This document shows positions 26,896-35,416 of a DNA stretch of 64,000 bases, piece after piece. Positions within the stretch are counted from its first letter, which is position 1; each line of letters opens with the position of its first letter. Under the pieces are notes generated by a model that did not search any database, was not told where the DNA came from, and saw only the letters and a list, made by a program, of their open reading frames with translations. The stretch is taken from contig DULG01000077.1 of NCBI GenBank assembly GCA_012840485.1, positions 1 to 64,000 on the forward strand, in the 5' to 3' direction. Both the position numbers and the translations under genes were made by a program. Origin of the DNA: Clostridia bacterium (GTDB lineage: Bacteria > Bacillota > Thermoanaerobacteria > Thermoanaerobacterales > Thermoanaerobacteraceae).

Positions 26896-27146
26896 TGTTT
26901 TTCATCTCCTTTCAATACTATCTTCCTCTTTTATTCCATTATAACTTTTTAAATGTTAAAATTTATTAAAAAATTATTAAGTTTTGGTTACAACATGGTT
27001 ACAGAGTAAATTGTTCCTTCCCTAGTATCCTTAGTATAAAGTACATAGGTATACTTGTATCCTTCTAAAAACAAATCACTCATCCAACAAGATATAATCT
27101 TATCCGAGAACCAAACTCCTTTTACAAACATCTATAAAGTGAGAAG

Positions 27147-27160
27147 GTCATCCGGATGAC
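27147..27160. promoter_or_regulatory. perfect palindrome upstream of the ECF sigma gene
   Basis: GTCATCCGGATGAC, a 14-bp palindrome 31 nt before the sigma start codon. It extends imperfectly into GAGA...TCTC flanks. It may be an operator. The rest of the 26896-27190 gap holds a repeated GGTTACA (around 26986-27003), possibly part of an ECF-type -35 region, and nothing else I can name. Confidence 0.4.
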
Positions 27161-27190
27161 TCATCTCATCGCAAAATAGGAGGTGTAAGA

Positions 27191-27724
27191 TTGGAAATCA
27201 TACAAGAAGTAAAGAAAGCCAAGCAAGGAGACAAGTCTTCCTTTGCAAAACTCATATACCATTTTGAAAAAGACATGTATATAGTGGCAAAAAGCATATT
27301 GCAGGACGACAATGACTGTGCTGATGCCGTATCTGAAACTGTACTAAAAGCTTATGAGTCTATTTCTCAATTAAAACATCCAAAGTATTTTAAAACATGG
27401 CTTATGAAAATTTTAGTAAACAATTGCTACCAAATAAAACGCCTCCAGAAAAGAGTAATAACAGTAGATGACTTCCATGATATTCCTGTACCCCAGGAAG
27501 AATACAACAACACAGAATTGTATCAAGTGTTAAACAAATTAGAAGATGATTTAAAAGTAATAGTGGTAATGTATTATTTACAAGACATGTCAGTTAAAGA
27601 AATTTCTAAAATATTGGATATTCCGGCGGGTACTGTAAAGTCACGACTTTCAAGGGCACGAAAGCGAATGAGAGAAATATTAAGTTTGGAGGGAGGTAAT
27701 GTATCCTATGAACCGAAAATTTGA
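27191..27724 (+). CDS. ECF sigma-70 family RNA polymerase sigma factor
   Basis: 177 residues. Region 2 (about 20-85; SETVLKAYESISQLKHPKYFKTWLMKILVNNCY) and region 4 (about 115-165; VIVVMYYLQDMSVKEISKILDIPAGTVKSRLSRARKRM) are clear. Start is TTG with AGGAGGTG 6 nt upstream. It overlaps the anti-sigma gene by 26 nt, which suggests coupling at fixed stoichiometry. Confidence 0.92.
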   Translation: MEIIQEVKKAKQGDKSSFAKLIYHFEKDMYIVAKSILQDDNDCADAVSETVLKAYESISQLKHPKYFKTWLMKILVNNCYQIKRLQKRVITVDDFHDIPVPQEEYNNTELYQVLNKLEDDLKVIVVMYYLQDMSVKEISKILDIPAGTVKSRLSRARKRMREILSLEGGNVSYEPKI

Positions 27725-28796
27725 CAGACAAATACGTGACCTTTTACAAAAGAGCAATATTGAAGTGCCTGAAAACTTTCATAAAAGAATAGAAAATACC
27801 TTAAATATGATAAAAGAAAGGAAAGGAGACAACAAAGTGCCAAAAAATAATAATTCTAAAAAAATCACCTTAGGAGCACTTTTAAAAGTAGCTTCACTGT
27901 TAATCGTAGCAATACTAACAATAGGAATAATAGACCCTGCTATAGGAAAAAACATACCTATAATCAATTCAGTATTTGAATATCTTTCAAATAGAGGTAT
28001 AGAAAAGACTGAATATCAAAAATATACTGTAGGAATAGGTGCTTCACAAATCTCTAAAGGCGTTGAAGTGACACTGAATGAAGCGGCTTTTGATGGATCC
28101 AGATTGGTGGTGGGATATATAATAAAAGATAACCATCTCCCAAAAAAAATAGAAAAAGATAAAATTTTTGTTGATAGCAGTGCTGAAACAGCAATAAATA
28201 ATGAAAATTTATCTGCTGGTAGTAACACTGTTTCAGGAATCTTAACTAATGACAATACTTTTATAGCATCGGCAAAATATGAACTTGTAAGAGGATATCT
28301 CGATAAAATCCCCTCTTCTATAGATGTAAAAATCAATATAAGAGAAATAACTTTTTATGAAGGAACAAATAGACACACTATTAAAGGCAATTGGAATTTT
28401 AATTTTACAATTCCTGCCTCCAAAACTAAAGTAGATTTAAAAATACTCGAACCAAAAATTGTAATCAATGACAAGTTAGGTGAAATCAAATTTAATAAAA
28501 TAATTCTTTCACCCTTTTCCACCAGCATAGAAATTGAAGCTCCACAAGACCCTGTAGTAGGTTGGTACGAATACACAGACGAATATCAATATATGCAGCC
28601 AAGTCTATGGACTGTAACTGATGATAAAGGCAATATCCTAAAGTGGGAAGCAGAGTATAATCTTTTTGATATAAATGGCAAAGTAAAAAAAGACAAAGCC
28701 TATCCAAGGTTAATAAAATTCTCACCTGTAAGTCCTGATATTGCATATATAAATATCAAATCCAGTAAATTTGAAGTAAAATTGCCTGTAAAATAA
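27699..28796 (+). CDS. anti-sigma factor, DUF4179-type membrane protein
   Basis: 365 residues: a cytosolic N-terminus of about 60 residues able to hold the sigma factor, one membrane helix (LLKVASLLIVAILTIGII, about 63-80), and a large external beta-rich domain (DUF4179/DUF5643-like, e.g. VGIGASQISKGVEVTLNEAAFDG). Such proteins sequester their cognate ECF sigma until an envelope signal. Start ATG at 27699, or ATG 9 nt later; GGAGG serves both. Confidence 0.85.
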   Translation: MYPMNRKFDRQIRDLLQKSNIEVPENFHKRIENTLNMIKERKGDNKVPKNNNSKKITLGALLKVASLLIVAILTIGIIDPAIGKNIPIINSVFEYLSNRGIEKTEYQKYTVGIGASQISKGVEVTLNEAAFDGSRLVVGYIIKDNHLPKKIEKDKIFVDSSAETAINNENLSAGSNTVSGILTNDNTFIASAKYELVRGYLDKIPSSIDVKINIREITFYEGTNRHTIKGNWNFNFTIPASKTKVDLKILEPKIVINDKLGEIKFNKIILSPFSTSIEIEAPQDPVVGWYEYTDEYQYMQPSLWTVTDDKGNILKWEAEYNLFDINGKVKKDKAYPRLIKFSPVSPDIAYINIKSSKFEVKLPVK

Positions 28797-28803
28797 CACT
28801 TAA

Positions 28804-28841
28804 ATAGGAGGCCGGTTCTTTTAACAAAGAACTGCCCCTAT
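28804..28841. terminator. terminator-like hairpin between the anti-sigma and ABC operons
   Basis: ATAGG / CCTAT outer pairs and GGTTCTTT-TAAC-AAAGAACT inner stem, with small bulges. It serves convergent genes; T-runs are weak. Confidence 0.5.
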
Positions 28842-28849
28842 CTATATTA

Positions 28850-29512
28850 TTAAAACTCCCTATTTTTATAAAACTTAACAGATAATAAACATGAAACCGT
28901 CAGTATAATAAGCGCTAAAGCAGTTATAAACAACATTTTCACTGTATCTGATTGATTCATTATAAAAGATACAATATTTTGAAACCAATCATAATTTACA
29001 AGTTTTTCAAAAAGTCTTATAACATAAGATATGCCATAAGAAAATCCAAAAATCAAAATAATGTACATAATCCCAGAAAAACCATGTCCAAATTTAAACA
29101 TTAAAGGAAGGTATATGGCATTTAGAAAACTCACCGCCAGTATGCCGTAAATTACAGCTTTAAAATTGATAGGATATACATAAATAGGAAAGCCTAGTAC
29201 TTTTGTAGCTGCTGCAACTAACAAATAAATAGCTATGCCTATTGCTGAATAGACAAATATAGACAGGTATTTTGCCAATACAATTTCATGCCTTCTTAGA
29301 GGCAAACTATTTAACAAAATATCAGCTTTGTTTGTCTCATCAGCTGAGCTTGCAATTATCATTCCCATGTATGTCATACCTGCCATTATTACTACCGCTG
29401 CGAAATTTCTTGCTTCTTCTGGGAAAGTCGATACCCATACTATAAGAAAAGCAGCAGTAAGCAATAAAATTTTTTTGCTTATCAGTATATCTTTTAAAAT
29501 CAAACTGAACAT
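28850..29512 (-). CDS. ABC-2 type permease subunit
   Basis: 220 residues with six predicted membrane helices and the ABC2 pattern in which a re-entrant SSADETNKADILLNSLPLRRHEIVLAKYLS segment follows the second helix, as in YtrC/bacitracin-type permeases. It pairs with the ATPase upstream (13-nt overlap). Probably a peptide- or antibiotic-related exporter. Confidence 0.85.
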   Translation of the reverse strand: MFSLILKDILISKKILLLTAAFLIVWVSTFPEEARNFAAVVIMAGMTYMGMIIASSADETNKADILLNSLPLRRHEIVLAKYLSIFVYSAIGIAIYLLVAAATKVLGFPIYVYPINFKAVIYGILAVSFLNAIYLPLMFKFGHGFSGIMYIILIFGFSYGISYVIRLFEKLVNYDWFQNIVSFIMNQSDTVKMLFITALALIILTVSCLLSVKFYKNREF

Positions 29513-30372
29513 CTATACTCCTCCTTTGTAAAATATAACATCACATCTTCTAAAGTAGGTTTCTCAACAATGACAGTATCTTTTAAAAGCTTTTTTATTT
29601 GATTTTTATCCTTCACTAATCCTTCAAATCCAAACTTATTTTCCTTAATTCCTACAAAATATTTTTTAATATTCTCATCCAAAATGTCTTTGCTTCCTTT
29701 GACAATTCCATAATTCTCTATAATTTCATCTTTTGTGGTGCTAAATATTATTTCACCTTTATTAATCAGGGTAATGTAATCGGCAACTTTGTCTAAGTCA
29801 GAGGTTATATGAGTTGAAAAGAAAATACTTTTGTTTTCATCCTGTATTAAAGAAGAAAAAATGTCCAAAAGCTCACTTCTTATCAAAGGATCCAGCCCTG
29901 AAGTCGGCTCATCCATAATGAGAAGTTCAGCCCCATGGGACAACGCTATGGCAAGGGCAAATTTTATTTTCATCCCTCTGGATAAACTCTTTATTTTTCT
30001 CTTAGCCGGCAAATCAAATTCTTTTAAATACTTTATAAAAGCTTCCTCATCCCAGTTTTTATACAGGGGGGCTATAACTCTTTTCATTTCAGAAATAGTT
30101 AAGTCCCCATAAAAATAACTTTCCTCATATACAAACCCAATTTTCTCTTTTATTTCCTTTTCATGTTTTATATTATCTAGTCCAAAAACTTTAATTTCCC
30201 CTCCATCTCTTTTTAGCAAATTCATAATAAGCTTAATGGTCGTACTTTTACCTGCTCCATTAGGTCCAATGAAACCCATAATAAACCCTCTTGGCAGTGA
30301 AAAATTGATGTCTTTTAATGTAAACCCTTTAAAACTTTTTCTTAAATTCCTAACTTCCAAAATTGACTCCAC
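29500..30372 (-). CDS. ABC transporter ATP-binding protein
   Basis: 290 residues. Walker A GPNGAGKST (36-44), signature LSRGMKIKFALA, Walker B ELLIMDEPTSGLDP, H-loop STHIT. A C-terminal extension (about 215-290) is common in YtrB-type ATPases. GTG start with AGGAGG 8 nt upstream, 3 nt after the GntR gene. Confidence 0.93.
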   Translation of the reverse strand: MESILEVRNLRKSFKGFTLKDINFSLPRGFIMGFIGPNGAGKSTTIKLIMNLLKRDGGEIKVFGLDNIKHEKEIKEKIGFVYEESYFYGDLTISEMKRVIAPLYKNWDEEAFIKYLKEFDLPAKRKIKSLSRGMKIKFALAIALSHGAELLIMDEPTSGLDPLIRSELLDIFSSLIQDENKSIFFSTHITSDLDKVADYITLINKGEIIFSTTKDEIIENYGIVKGSKDILDENIKKYFVGIKENKFGFEGLVKDKNQIKKLLKDTVIVEKPTLEDVMLYFTKEEYRCSV

Positions 30373-30375
30373 CTT

Positions 30376-30750
30376 TTAGACCTCCTTATACAAAATCTCT
30401 AACATCTCTTTTATCTCTTCTAAGGATAAATTTATTGCTTTTGCGGCTATAACCGCTTCTATTAGTTTTTCTTCCACAATTTTTAAACGTTTTTCACGCA
30501 TTAATTCTTTGTTCTGCGCTGCTACGTAAGTGCCCTTTCCGGGAATTGTAGTAATGAATCCTTCTTTTTCAAGTTCATCATAAGCCCTTTTTGTCGTAAT
30601 TACACTAATCTGCAGCTCTTTTGCCAAATTCCTAATAGAGGGTAGCAGTTCTCCCTCTTCAAGTTCACCCTTTAAGATTGCTTCTTTGATTTGTCTGACA
30701 ATTTGTTCATATATGGGCTCTTCCGATGAATTAGAAATGATAATGTTCAT
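30376..30750 (-). CDS. GntR-family repressor, YtrA subfamily
   Basis: 124 residues: GntR winged helix (about 10-75; PIYEQIVRQIKEAILKGEL, LPSIRNLAKELQISVITTKRAYDELEKEGFI) and a short helical C-terminus without an effector domain, the hallmark of the YtrA group. First gene of an ABC operon. The long palindrome covering its promoter is the likely autoregulatory operator. Confidence 0.9.
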   Translation of the reverse strand: MNIIISNSSEEPIYEQIVRQIKEAILKGELEEGELLPSIRNLAKELQISVITTKRAYDELEKEGFITTIPGKGTYVAAQNKELMREKRLKIVEEKLIEAVIAAKAINLSLEEIKEMLEILYKEV

Positions 30751-30772
30751 CTATTACAACCATCCCCTTTGT

Positions 30773-30809
30773 GTTATTACTGTATATTAACATTATATAC
30801 AGTAATAAC
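30773..30809. promoter_or_regulatory. GntR operator: 15-bp palindrome
   Basis: GTTATTACTGTATAT (30773-30787) and its exact reverse complement (30795-30809) flank a 7-nt centre. It covers the -10 region of the repressor's own promoter. Confidence 0.88.
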
Positions 30810-30820
30810 GGTTTTGTCAA
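30792..30820 (-). promoter_or_regulatory. consensus promoter of the GntR-ABC operon
   Basis: TTGACA, 17 nt, TATAAT on the minus strand: both hexamers perfect. The -10 box sits at the centre of the palindrome at 30773-30809, so bound repressor would block the polymerase. Confidence 0.92.
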
Positions 30821-30962
30821 TATTTTATTGTGAAAATTTACCTCAGAGCGTGATACAGCAGCTATTAAAAATAAAATAGCATATTCTTTAAAAAGAGGAA
30901 CATAATAAAACGCTCAAAAATCCTTAAAAAAGCAATATTAACCAGTTTGTTAATCTTACAAT

Positions 30963-30991
30963 TTGACTTCTTTTTTGAATTGGTTTACAAT
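30963..30991 (+). promoter_or_regulatory. promoter of pepF
   Basis: TTGACT, 17 nt, TACAAT, ending 40 nt before the pepF start codon. Confidence 0.78.
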
Positions 30992-31031
30992 CAAATTGAT
31001 AAAAATTATATAAAAATGGGGGAAAAGTAAA

Positions 31032-32795
31032 ATGAGATGGTCGTTAGAAAAGCTTTATACCTCCTTTGACAGCGAAGAATTTAAAAAAAACAACGAAAAG
31101 ATACTTTCATCAATTGAACACATAAAAAAGTGGTGCGAGGAAAACCTCCAAACAGGTGAAAATGCAAAAGAAAAGCTTGAGTACTACATAAAGTTTAAAA
31201 ATGAACTGGGAGACCTTTTAGTAAAAGTGAGGGGCTTTTCTTTGCTCTCTTTAAGTGTAGATGTTAAAAATGAAAAAGCCCTCAAAGCAGTTGAAACCCT
31301 TGAAAATGTTACAACAATGCTGGCAGAGCCTGAAACAAAATTCAAAAGGTGGCTTTTAAACCTCAAAAACGTAGATGAAATAATAGAATCCTCTTCATAC
31401 CTTAAATCTCATGAGTTTTACGTAAAAGAAACAATAAAGGAAGCCGAACACCTCCTATCAGAAAAAGAAGAAATAATACTGGCAAAAATGAAAAACACGG
31501 GTTCAGAAGCATGGGCAAAGTTACATGAGTTTTTAACCTCCACACTACTTGTAGATATAAACATAAATGGAGAAGAAAAAAAACTGCCTCTTTCAGTTGT
31601 CAGAAACATGGCTTATGACAAGGACCCTTACATAAGGAAGACTGCCTACTTTGCAGAGTTAAATTCCTACAAAAAGATAGAAGAAGCCTCAGCCGCCTGT
31701 CTAAACGGAATAAAAGGTGAAGTCCTCACTGTAACAGAATTGAGAAAATACTCTTCTCCCCTCGAAATGACGTTACAGCGCTCTCGTATGGATTTTGAAA
31801 CCCTTGATGCAATGTTAAAAGCCATAGAAGAATATTTACCAGTATTTAGAAAGTATTTAAAAGAAAAAGCAAAGCTTTTAGGTCACAAAGAAGGACTTCC
31901 TTTCTATGACCTCTTTGCCCCTGTAGGAAAACTGGACAAAAAACTTACCTTTGAAGAGGCTAGAGAATTCATTGTAGAATACTTCAAGTCTTTCAGTGAA
32001 GACCTGGCAGAATTTGCAGATAACGCTTTTAGAAATAATTGGATTGATGCAGAACCTAGAGAAGGCAAGAGAGGAGGAGCCTTTTGCTTTAACCTGCATC
32101 CAATAAAAGAAAGCAGAATTCTCGCAAACTTTGATGGAAGTTTTTCTAATGTTTTGACATTAGCCCACGAATTAGGACATGGATACCACGGCCATCTACT
32201 GGCAGATGAAACATTAATCAACTCAAGGTACCCTATGCCCATAGCTGAAACTGCCTCTATCTTTAATGAGCACATAATAGTAAACTCCGCATTAAAAACG
32301 GCAACTAATGAAGAAAAACTGTCAATTATAGAAAATTCTCTCCAGCGCTCCACTCAAACCATAGTCGATATTTACTCAAGATTTTTATTTGAAGATGAAC
32401 TCCTAAAAAGGCGAAAAGACCATTCCTTATCTGTGGAAGAACTAAAACAAATGATGATAGATTCTCAGAAAAAAACTTATGGAGATGGACTTGACCAAAA
32501 TTATATGCACCCTTACATGTGGATAAATAAACCCCACTATTACGATGCTGACTTAAACTATTACAATTTCCCTTACGCTTTTGGTGAACTATTTGTAAAA
32601 GGCCTAATTTGCAAGTACAATCAAGAAGGAGAAAAATTCGTAGAGGAGTACAAAGAACTTTTATCCCAAACAGGCAAGAAAAATCTTTACGAATTAGGAA
32701 AAATCGTGGGATTTGACATACATTCTATCGATTTCTGGAAAAAATCTCTCGATGTCATAAAAGAAGAAATAGAACAATTTATTTCACTGATATGA
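31032..32795 (+). CDS. pepF: oligoendopeptidase F (M3 metallopeptidase)
   Basis: 587 residues. Zinc motif AHELGHGYHG (HExxH near 379-383) with the downstream Glu in MPIAETASIFNEH, and the C-terminal LNYYNFPYAFGELFVKGL. A helical N-terminal half encloses the channel. It cleaves short peptides in the cytosol. GGGGG lies 8 nt upstream. Monocistronic. Confidence 0.93.
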   Translation: MRWSLEKLYTSFDSEEFKKNNEKILSSIEHIKKWCEENLQTGENAKEKLEYYIKFKNELGDLLVKVRGFSLLSLSVDVKNEKALKAVETLENVTTMLAEPETKFKRWLLNLKNVDEIIESSSYLKSHEFYVKETIKEAEHLLSEKEEIILAKMKNTGSEAWAKLHEFLTSTLLVDININGEEKKLPLSVVRNMAYDKDPYIRKTAYFAELNSYKKIEEASAACLNGIKGEVLTVTELRKYSSPLEMTLQRSRMDFETLDAMLKAIEEYLPVFRKYLKEKAKLLGHKEGLPFYDLFAPVGKLDKKLTFEEAREFIVEYFKSFSEDLAEFADNAFRNNWIDAEPREGKRGGAFCFNLHPIKESRILANFDGSFSNVLTLAHELGHGYHGHLLADETLINSRYPMPIAETASIFNEHIIVNSALKTATNEEKLSIIENSLQRSTQTIVDIYSRFLFEDELLKRRKDHSLSVEELKQMMIDSQKKTYGDGLDQNYMHPYMWINKPHYYDADLNYYNFPYAFGELFVKGLICKYNQEGEKFVEEYKELLSQTGKKNLYELGKIVGFDIHSIDFWKKSLDVIKEEIEQFISLI

Positions 32796-32796
32796 C

Positions 32797-32861
32797 CCCA
32801 AACCCAAACAAAAGGGATGGTTCCTTTTGTTTGGGTTCTGAACTGTCCCCTTTGTTTGGGG
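32797..32861. repeat. palindromic 'GTCCCCTTTGTTTGG' intergenic repeat
   Basis: A 13-bp perfect stem (32803-32815 with 32823-32835) is followed by TGTCCCCTTTGTTTGGGG (32844-32861), which can pair with the CCCCAAAC at the left end instead. A relative of the same sequence is at 55012-55040. The element lies directly behind pepF and may double as its terminator. Confidence 0.65.
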
Positions 32862-32873
32862 AGGTCTAAGTTT

Positions 32874-34190
32874 TTATATCTTTGGTGCACCTATAGTTTT
32901 TCTTTTCTTCAATATATTTTTAAGATCTATCGCCTCATATACATCTTCATCTATCACATCGCTGAATTTTTTAAGTTCATTAAGTGGCAAATCTTCAATA
33001 GCTAAGTTTCTCTCTATTGCGTATAAAACGACTTTGCCTGCAATTTCATGGGCGGTCCTAAAAGGAATACCTTTTTGTACAAGATAGTCTGCAAAATCTG
33101 TAGCATTCATGTAACCATATTTTGCGGCTCTTTCCATGTTGTCAGTCTTTACTTTAATTGTCTTTATCATCTCAGTAAATACTTTCAAAGACATTTTTAA
33201 AGTGTCTATTCCGTCAAACAAAGCCTCTTTATCTTCCTGCATATCTTTGTTATATGCAAGAGGGAGTCCTTTCATCACAGTAAGTATTGTAATCAAATCA
33301 CCGTAAACTCTCCCAGTTTTGCCCCTTATTAGTTCTGCTGCATCAGGGTTTTTCTTTTGCGGCATCATACTGCTTCCTGTTGAGAATCTGTCGTCCATCT
33401 CAATAAAATCAAATTCTTTGGTGGACCACAAAATTAATTCTTCTGAGAACCTACTTAAATGCATCATTGTTATAGAGGCAAAGCTTAAAAATTCTATTAC
33501 AAAGTCTCTATCGCTTACACCGTCCATACTGTTTAAAGTTATATCATCGAACCCTAAAAGAGATGCCACGTATTTTCTATCAATATCAAAGGTGGTACCC
33601 GCAAGTGCACCGGAGCCCAAAGGCATTACATTGACTCTTTTCACCATATCCTCAAGCCTTGATAAATCTCTTTTAAACATTTCAACATAGGCAAGAAGAT
33701 GATGGCCAAAAGTCACAGGCTGTGCCCTTTGCAAATGCGTATATCCCGGCATAATCGCCTTTTTATAAGTTTCAGCCATTTCTTTTAAGGTATCTATAAG
33801 TTTTATTAAATCCTCTTTTATTTTGTCTATCTCATCTCTCAAATAAAGCCTTTCATCCGTCGCAACCTGGTCGTTTCGACTTCTTCCTGTGTGAAGTTTG
33901 CGCCCTGTATCGCCTATTTTCTCAGTTAAAAGCCTTTCAACATAAGAATGAACATCTTCATCATTTGGTATCTCTCCAACATTGGTTTCATCAAGAATTT
34001 CCTTTAACCCTTTTTCTATTAAATTGAGTTCATCTTCTGTCAGCACTCCAGCTTTATAAAGCCCTTTTGCATGGGCAATTGAGCCTAATATGTCATGCTT
34101 TAAAAGCCTTATATCAAAAGAAATGGAGGAATTAAACTCCTCCATTAGTTTGTCCGTCTCGCTTTTAAACCTACCTCCCCACAGCTTCAT
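32874..34190 (-). CDS. argH: argininosuccinate lyase
   Basis: 438 residues. Fumarase/aspartase superfamily: signature [12 protein letters not shown] near 274, [10 protein letters not shown] near 105, and HLQRAQPVT. Final step of arginine synthesis: argininosuccinate to arginine and fumarate. The start overlaps argG by 20 nt; last gene of the arg operon. Confidence 0.96.
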   Translation of the reverse strand: MKLWGGRFKSETDKLMEEFNSSISFDIRLLKHDILGSIAHAKGLYKAGVLTEDELNLIEKGLKEILDETNVGEIPNDEDVHSYVERLLTEKIGDTGRKLHTGRSRNDQVATDERLYLRDEIDKIKEDLIKLIDTLKEMAETYKKAIMPGYTHLQRAQPVTFGHHLLAYVEMFKRDLSRLEDMVKRVNVMPLGSGALAGTTFDIDRKYVASLLGFDDITLNSMDGVSDRDFVIEFLSFASITMMHLSRFSEELILWSTKEFDFIEMDDRFSTGSSMMPQKKNPDAAELIRGKTGRVYGDLITILTVMKGLPLAYNKDMQEDKEALFDGIDTLKMSLKVFTEMIKTIKVKTDNMERAAKYGYMNATDFADYLVQKGIPFRTAHEIAGKVVLYAIERNLAIEDLPLNELKKFSDVIDEDVYEAIDLKNILKKRKTIGAPKI

Positions 34191-35403
34191 CCATATCCTT
34201 CCTCTCCATTTCCATCAACGCCTTAATTTTTAAAGAAAGTCCAAAGAGATTTATGAATCCTTCTGCGTCTTTCTGGTTGTAGACCTCATCCTTTCCAAAA
34301 GTCACAAACTCTTCGTTATAGAGTGAATAAGGAGATTTTACTCCTGCGTTTATGACATTTCCTTTATAAAGCTTTAGCCTTACAACACCCGTTACATTTT
34401 TTTGCGTTTCCTCCACAAAAGCGTCTAGCGCGGCTTTAAGTGGTGAAAACCACAAACCGTTGTAAACAAGGTCTGCATATTTTTGTGAAACCAAATCCTT
34501 AAACCTCATTGTTTCCTTATCAAGCACAAGATATTCAAGTTCTTTGTGAGCAGCGTGAAGCAGTGTCCCTGCAGGAGTTTCATAAACACCGCGAGATTTC
34601 ATCCCTACAAGCCTATTTTCAACAATGTCGGCTATCCCCACACCGTTTCTTCCTGCAATTACGTTTAATTCTTCTATTAATTTGACAGGTTCTAAAACTT
34701 TGCCGTTTACTTTTACAGGTATGCCCTTTTCAAATTCTATAACTACATATTCCGGCTTATCTGGGGCTTTGTCAGGTGGGGTGATTATATCGTAAAGGTC
34801 ACTTTTAGGCTCATTCCACGGGTCTTCAAGGTCTCCTCCTTCATGGCTTATATGCCACAAGTTATTATCGACACTGTATATTTTTTCTTTAGTAACAGGG
34901 ATAGGTATTCCCTTCTTTTCTGCATAGTCTATTTCATCTTCCCTTGATTTTAAATCCCATATCCTCCACGGGGCTATGATTTTTATTGACGGGTCAAGAG
35001 CATGTATTGATACCTCAAATCTCACCTGGTCATTGCCTTTTCCTGTTGCACCATGAGCTATTGCCTTTGCACCCTCTTTGTGGGCAATTTCCACAAGTTT
35101 TTTGGCAATTAAAGGCCTCGCCATAGAAGTGCCTAAAAGGTATTTCCCTTCGTAAACAGCACCAGCCTTTAAAGTAGGAAATATATAATCTTTGACAAAT
35201 TCTTCTTTTACGTCTTCAATATATACCTTGCTGGCACCACTTGCCAAAGCTTTATCTTTTATATATTTAACTTCTTCTCCCTGTCCTACATCAATACAAG
35301 CGGCTATTATCTCACATTCATAGTTTTCTTTAAGCCATGGTATAATTACTGATGTGTCAAGTCCTCCTGAATAAGCAAGTACCACTTTTTCGCCTTTTAA
35401 CAT
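34171..35403 (-). CDS. argG: argininosuccinate synthase
   Basis: 410 residues. ATP-binding [11 protein letters not shown] at 9-19, [13 protein letters not shown], and [12 protein letters not shown]. It joins citrulline and aspartate using ATP. AAGGAG precedes the ATG; 13 nt after carB. Confidence 0.97.
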   Translation of the reverse strand: MLKGEKVVLAYSGGLDTSVIIPWLKENYECEIIAACIDVGQGEEVKYIKDKALASGASKVYIEDVKEEFVKDYIFPTLKAGAVYEGKYLLGTSMARPLIAKKLVEIAHKEGAKAIAHGATGKGNDQVRFEVSIHALDPSIKIIAPWRIWDLKSREDEIDYAEKKGIPIPVTKEKIYSVDNNLWHISHEGGDLEDPWNEPKSDLYDIITPPDKAPDKPEYVVIEFEKGIPVKVNGKVLEPVKLIEELNVIAGRNGVGIADIVENRLVGMKSRGVYETPAGTLLHAAHKELEYLVLDKETMRFKDLVSQKYADLVYNGLWFSPLKAALDAFVEETQKNVTGVVRLKLYKGNVINAGVKSPYSLYNEEFVTFGKDEVYNQKDAEGFINLFGLSLKIKALMEMERKDMDEAVGR

Positions 35404-35416
35404 TTTTAAACACTCC

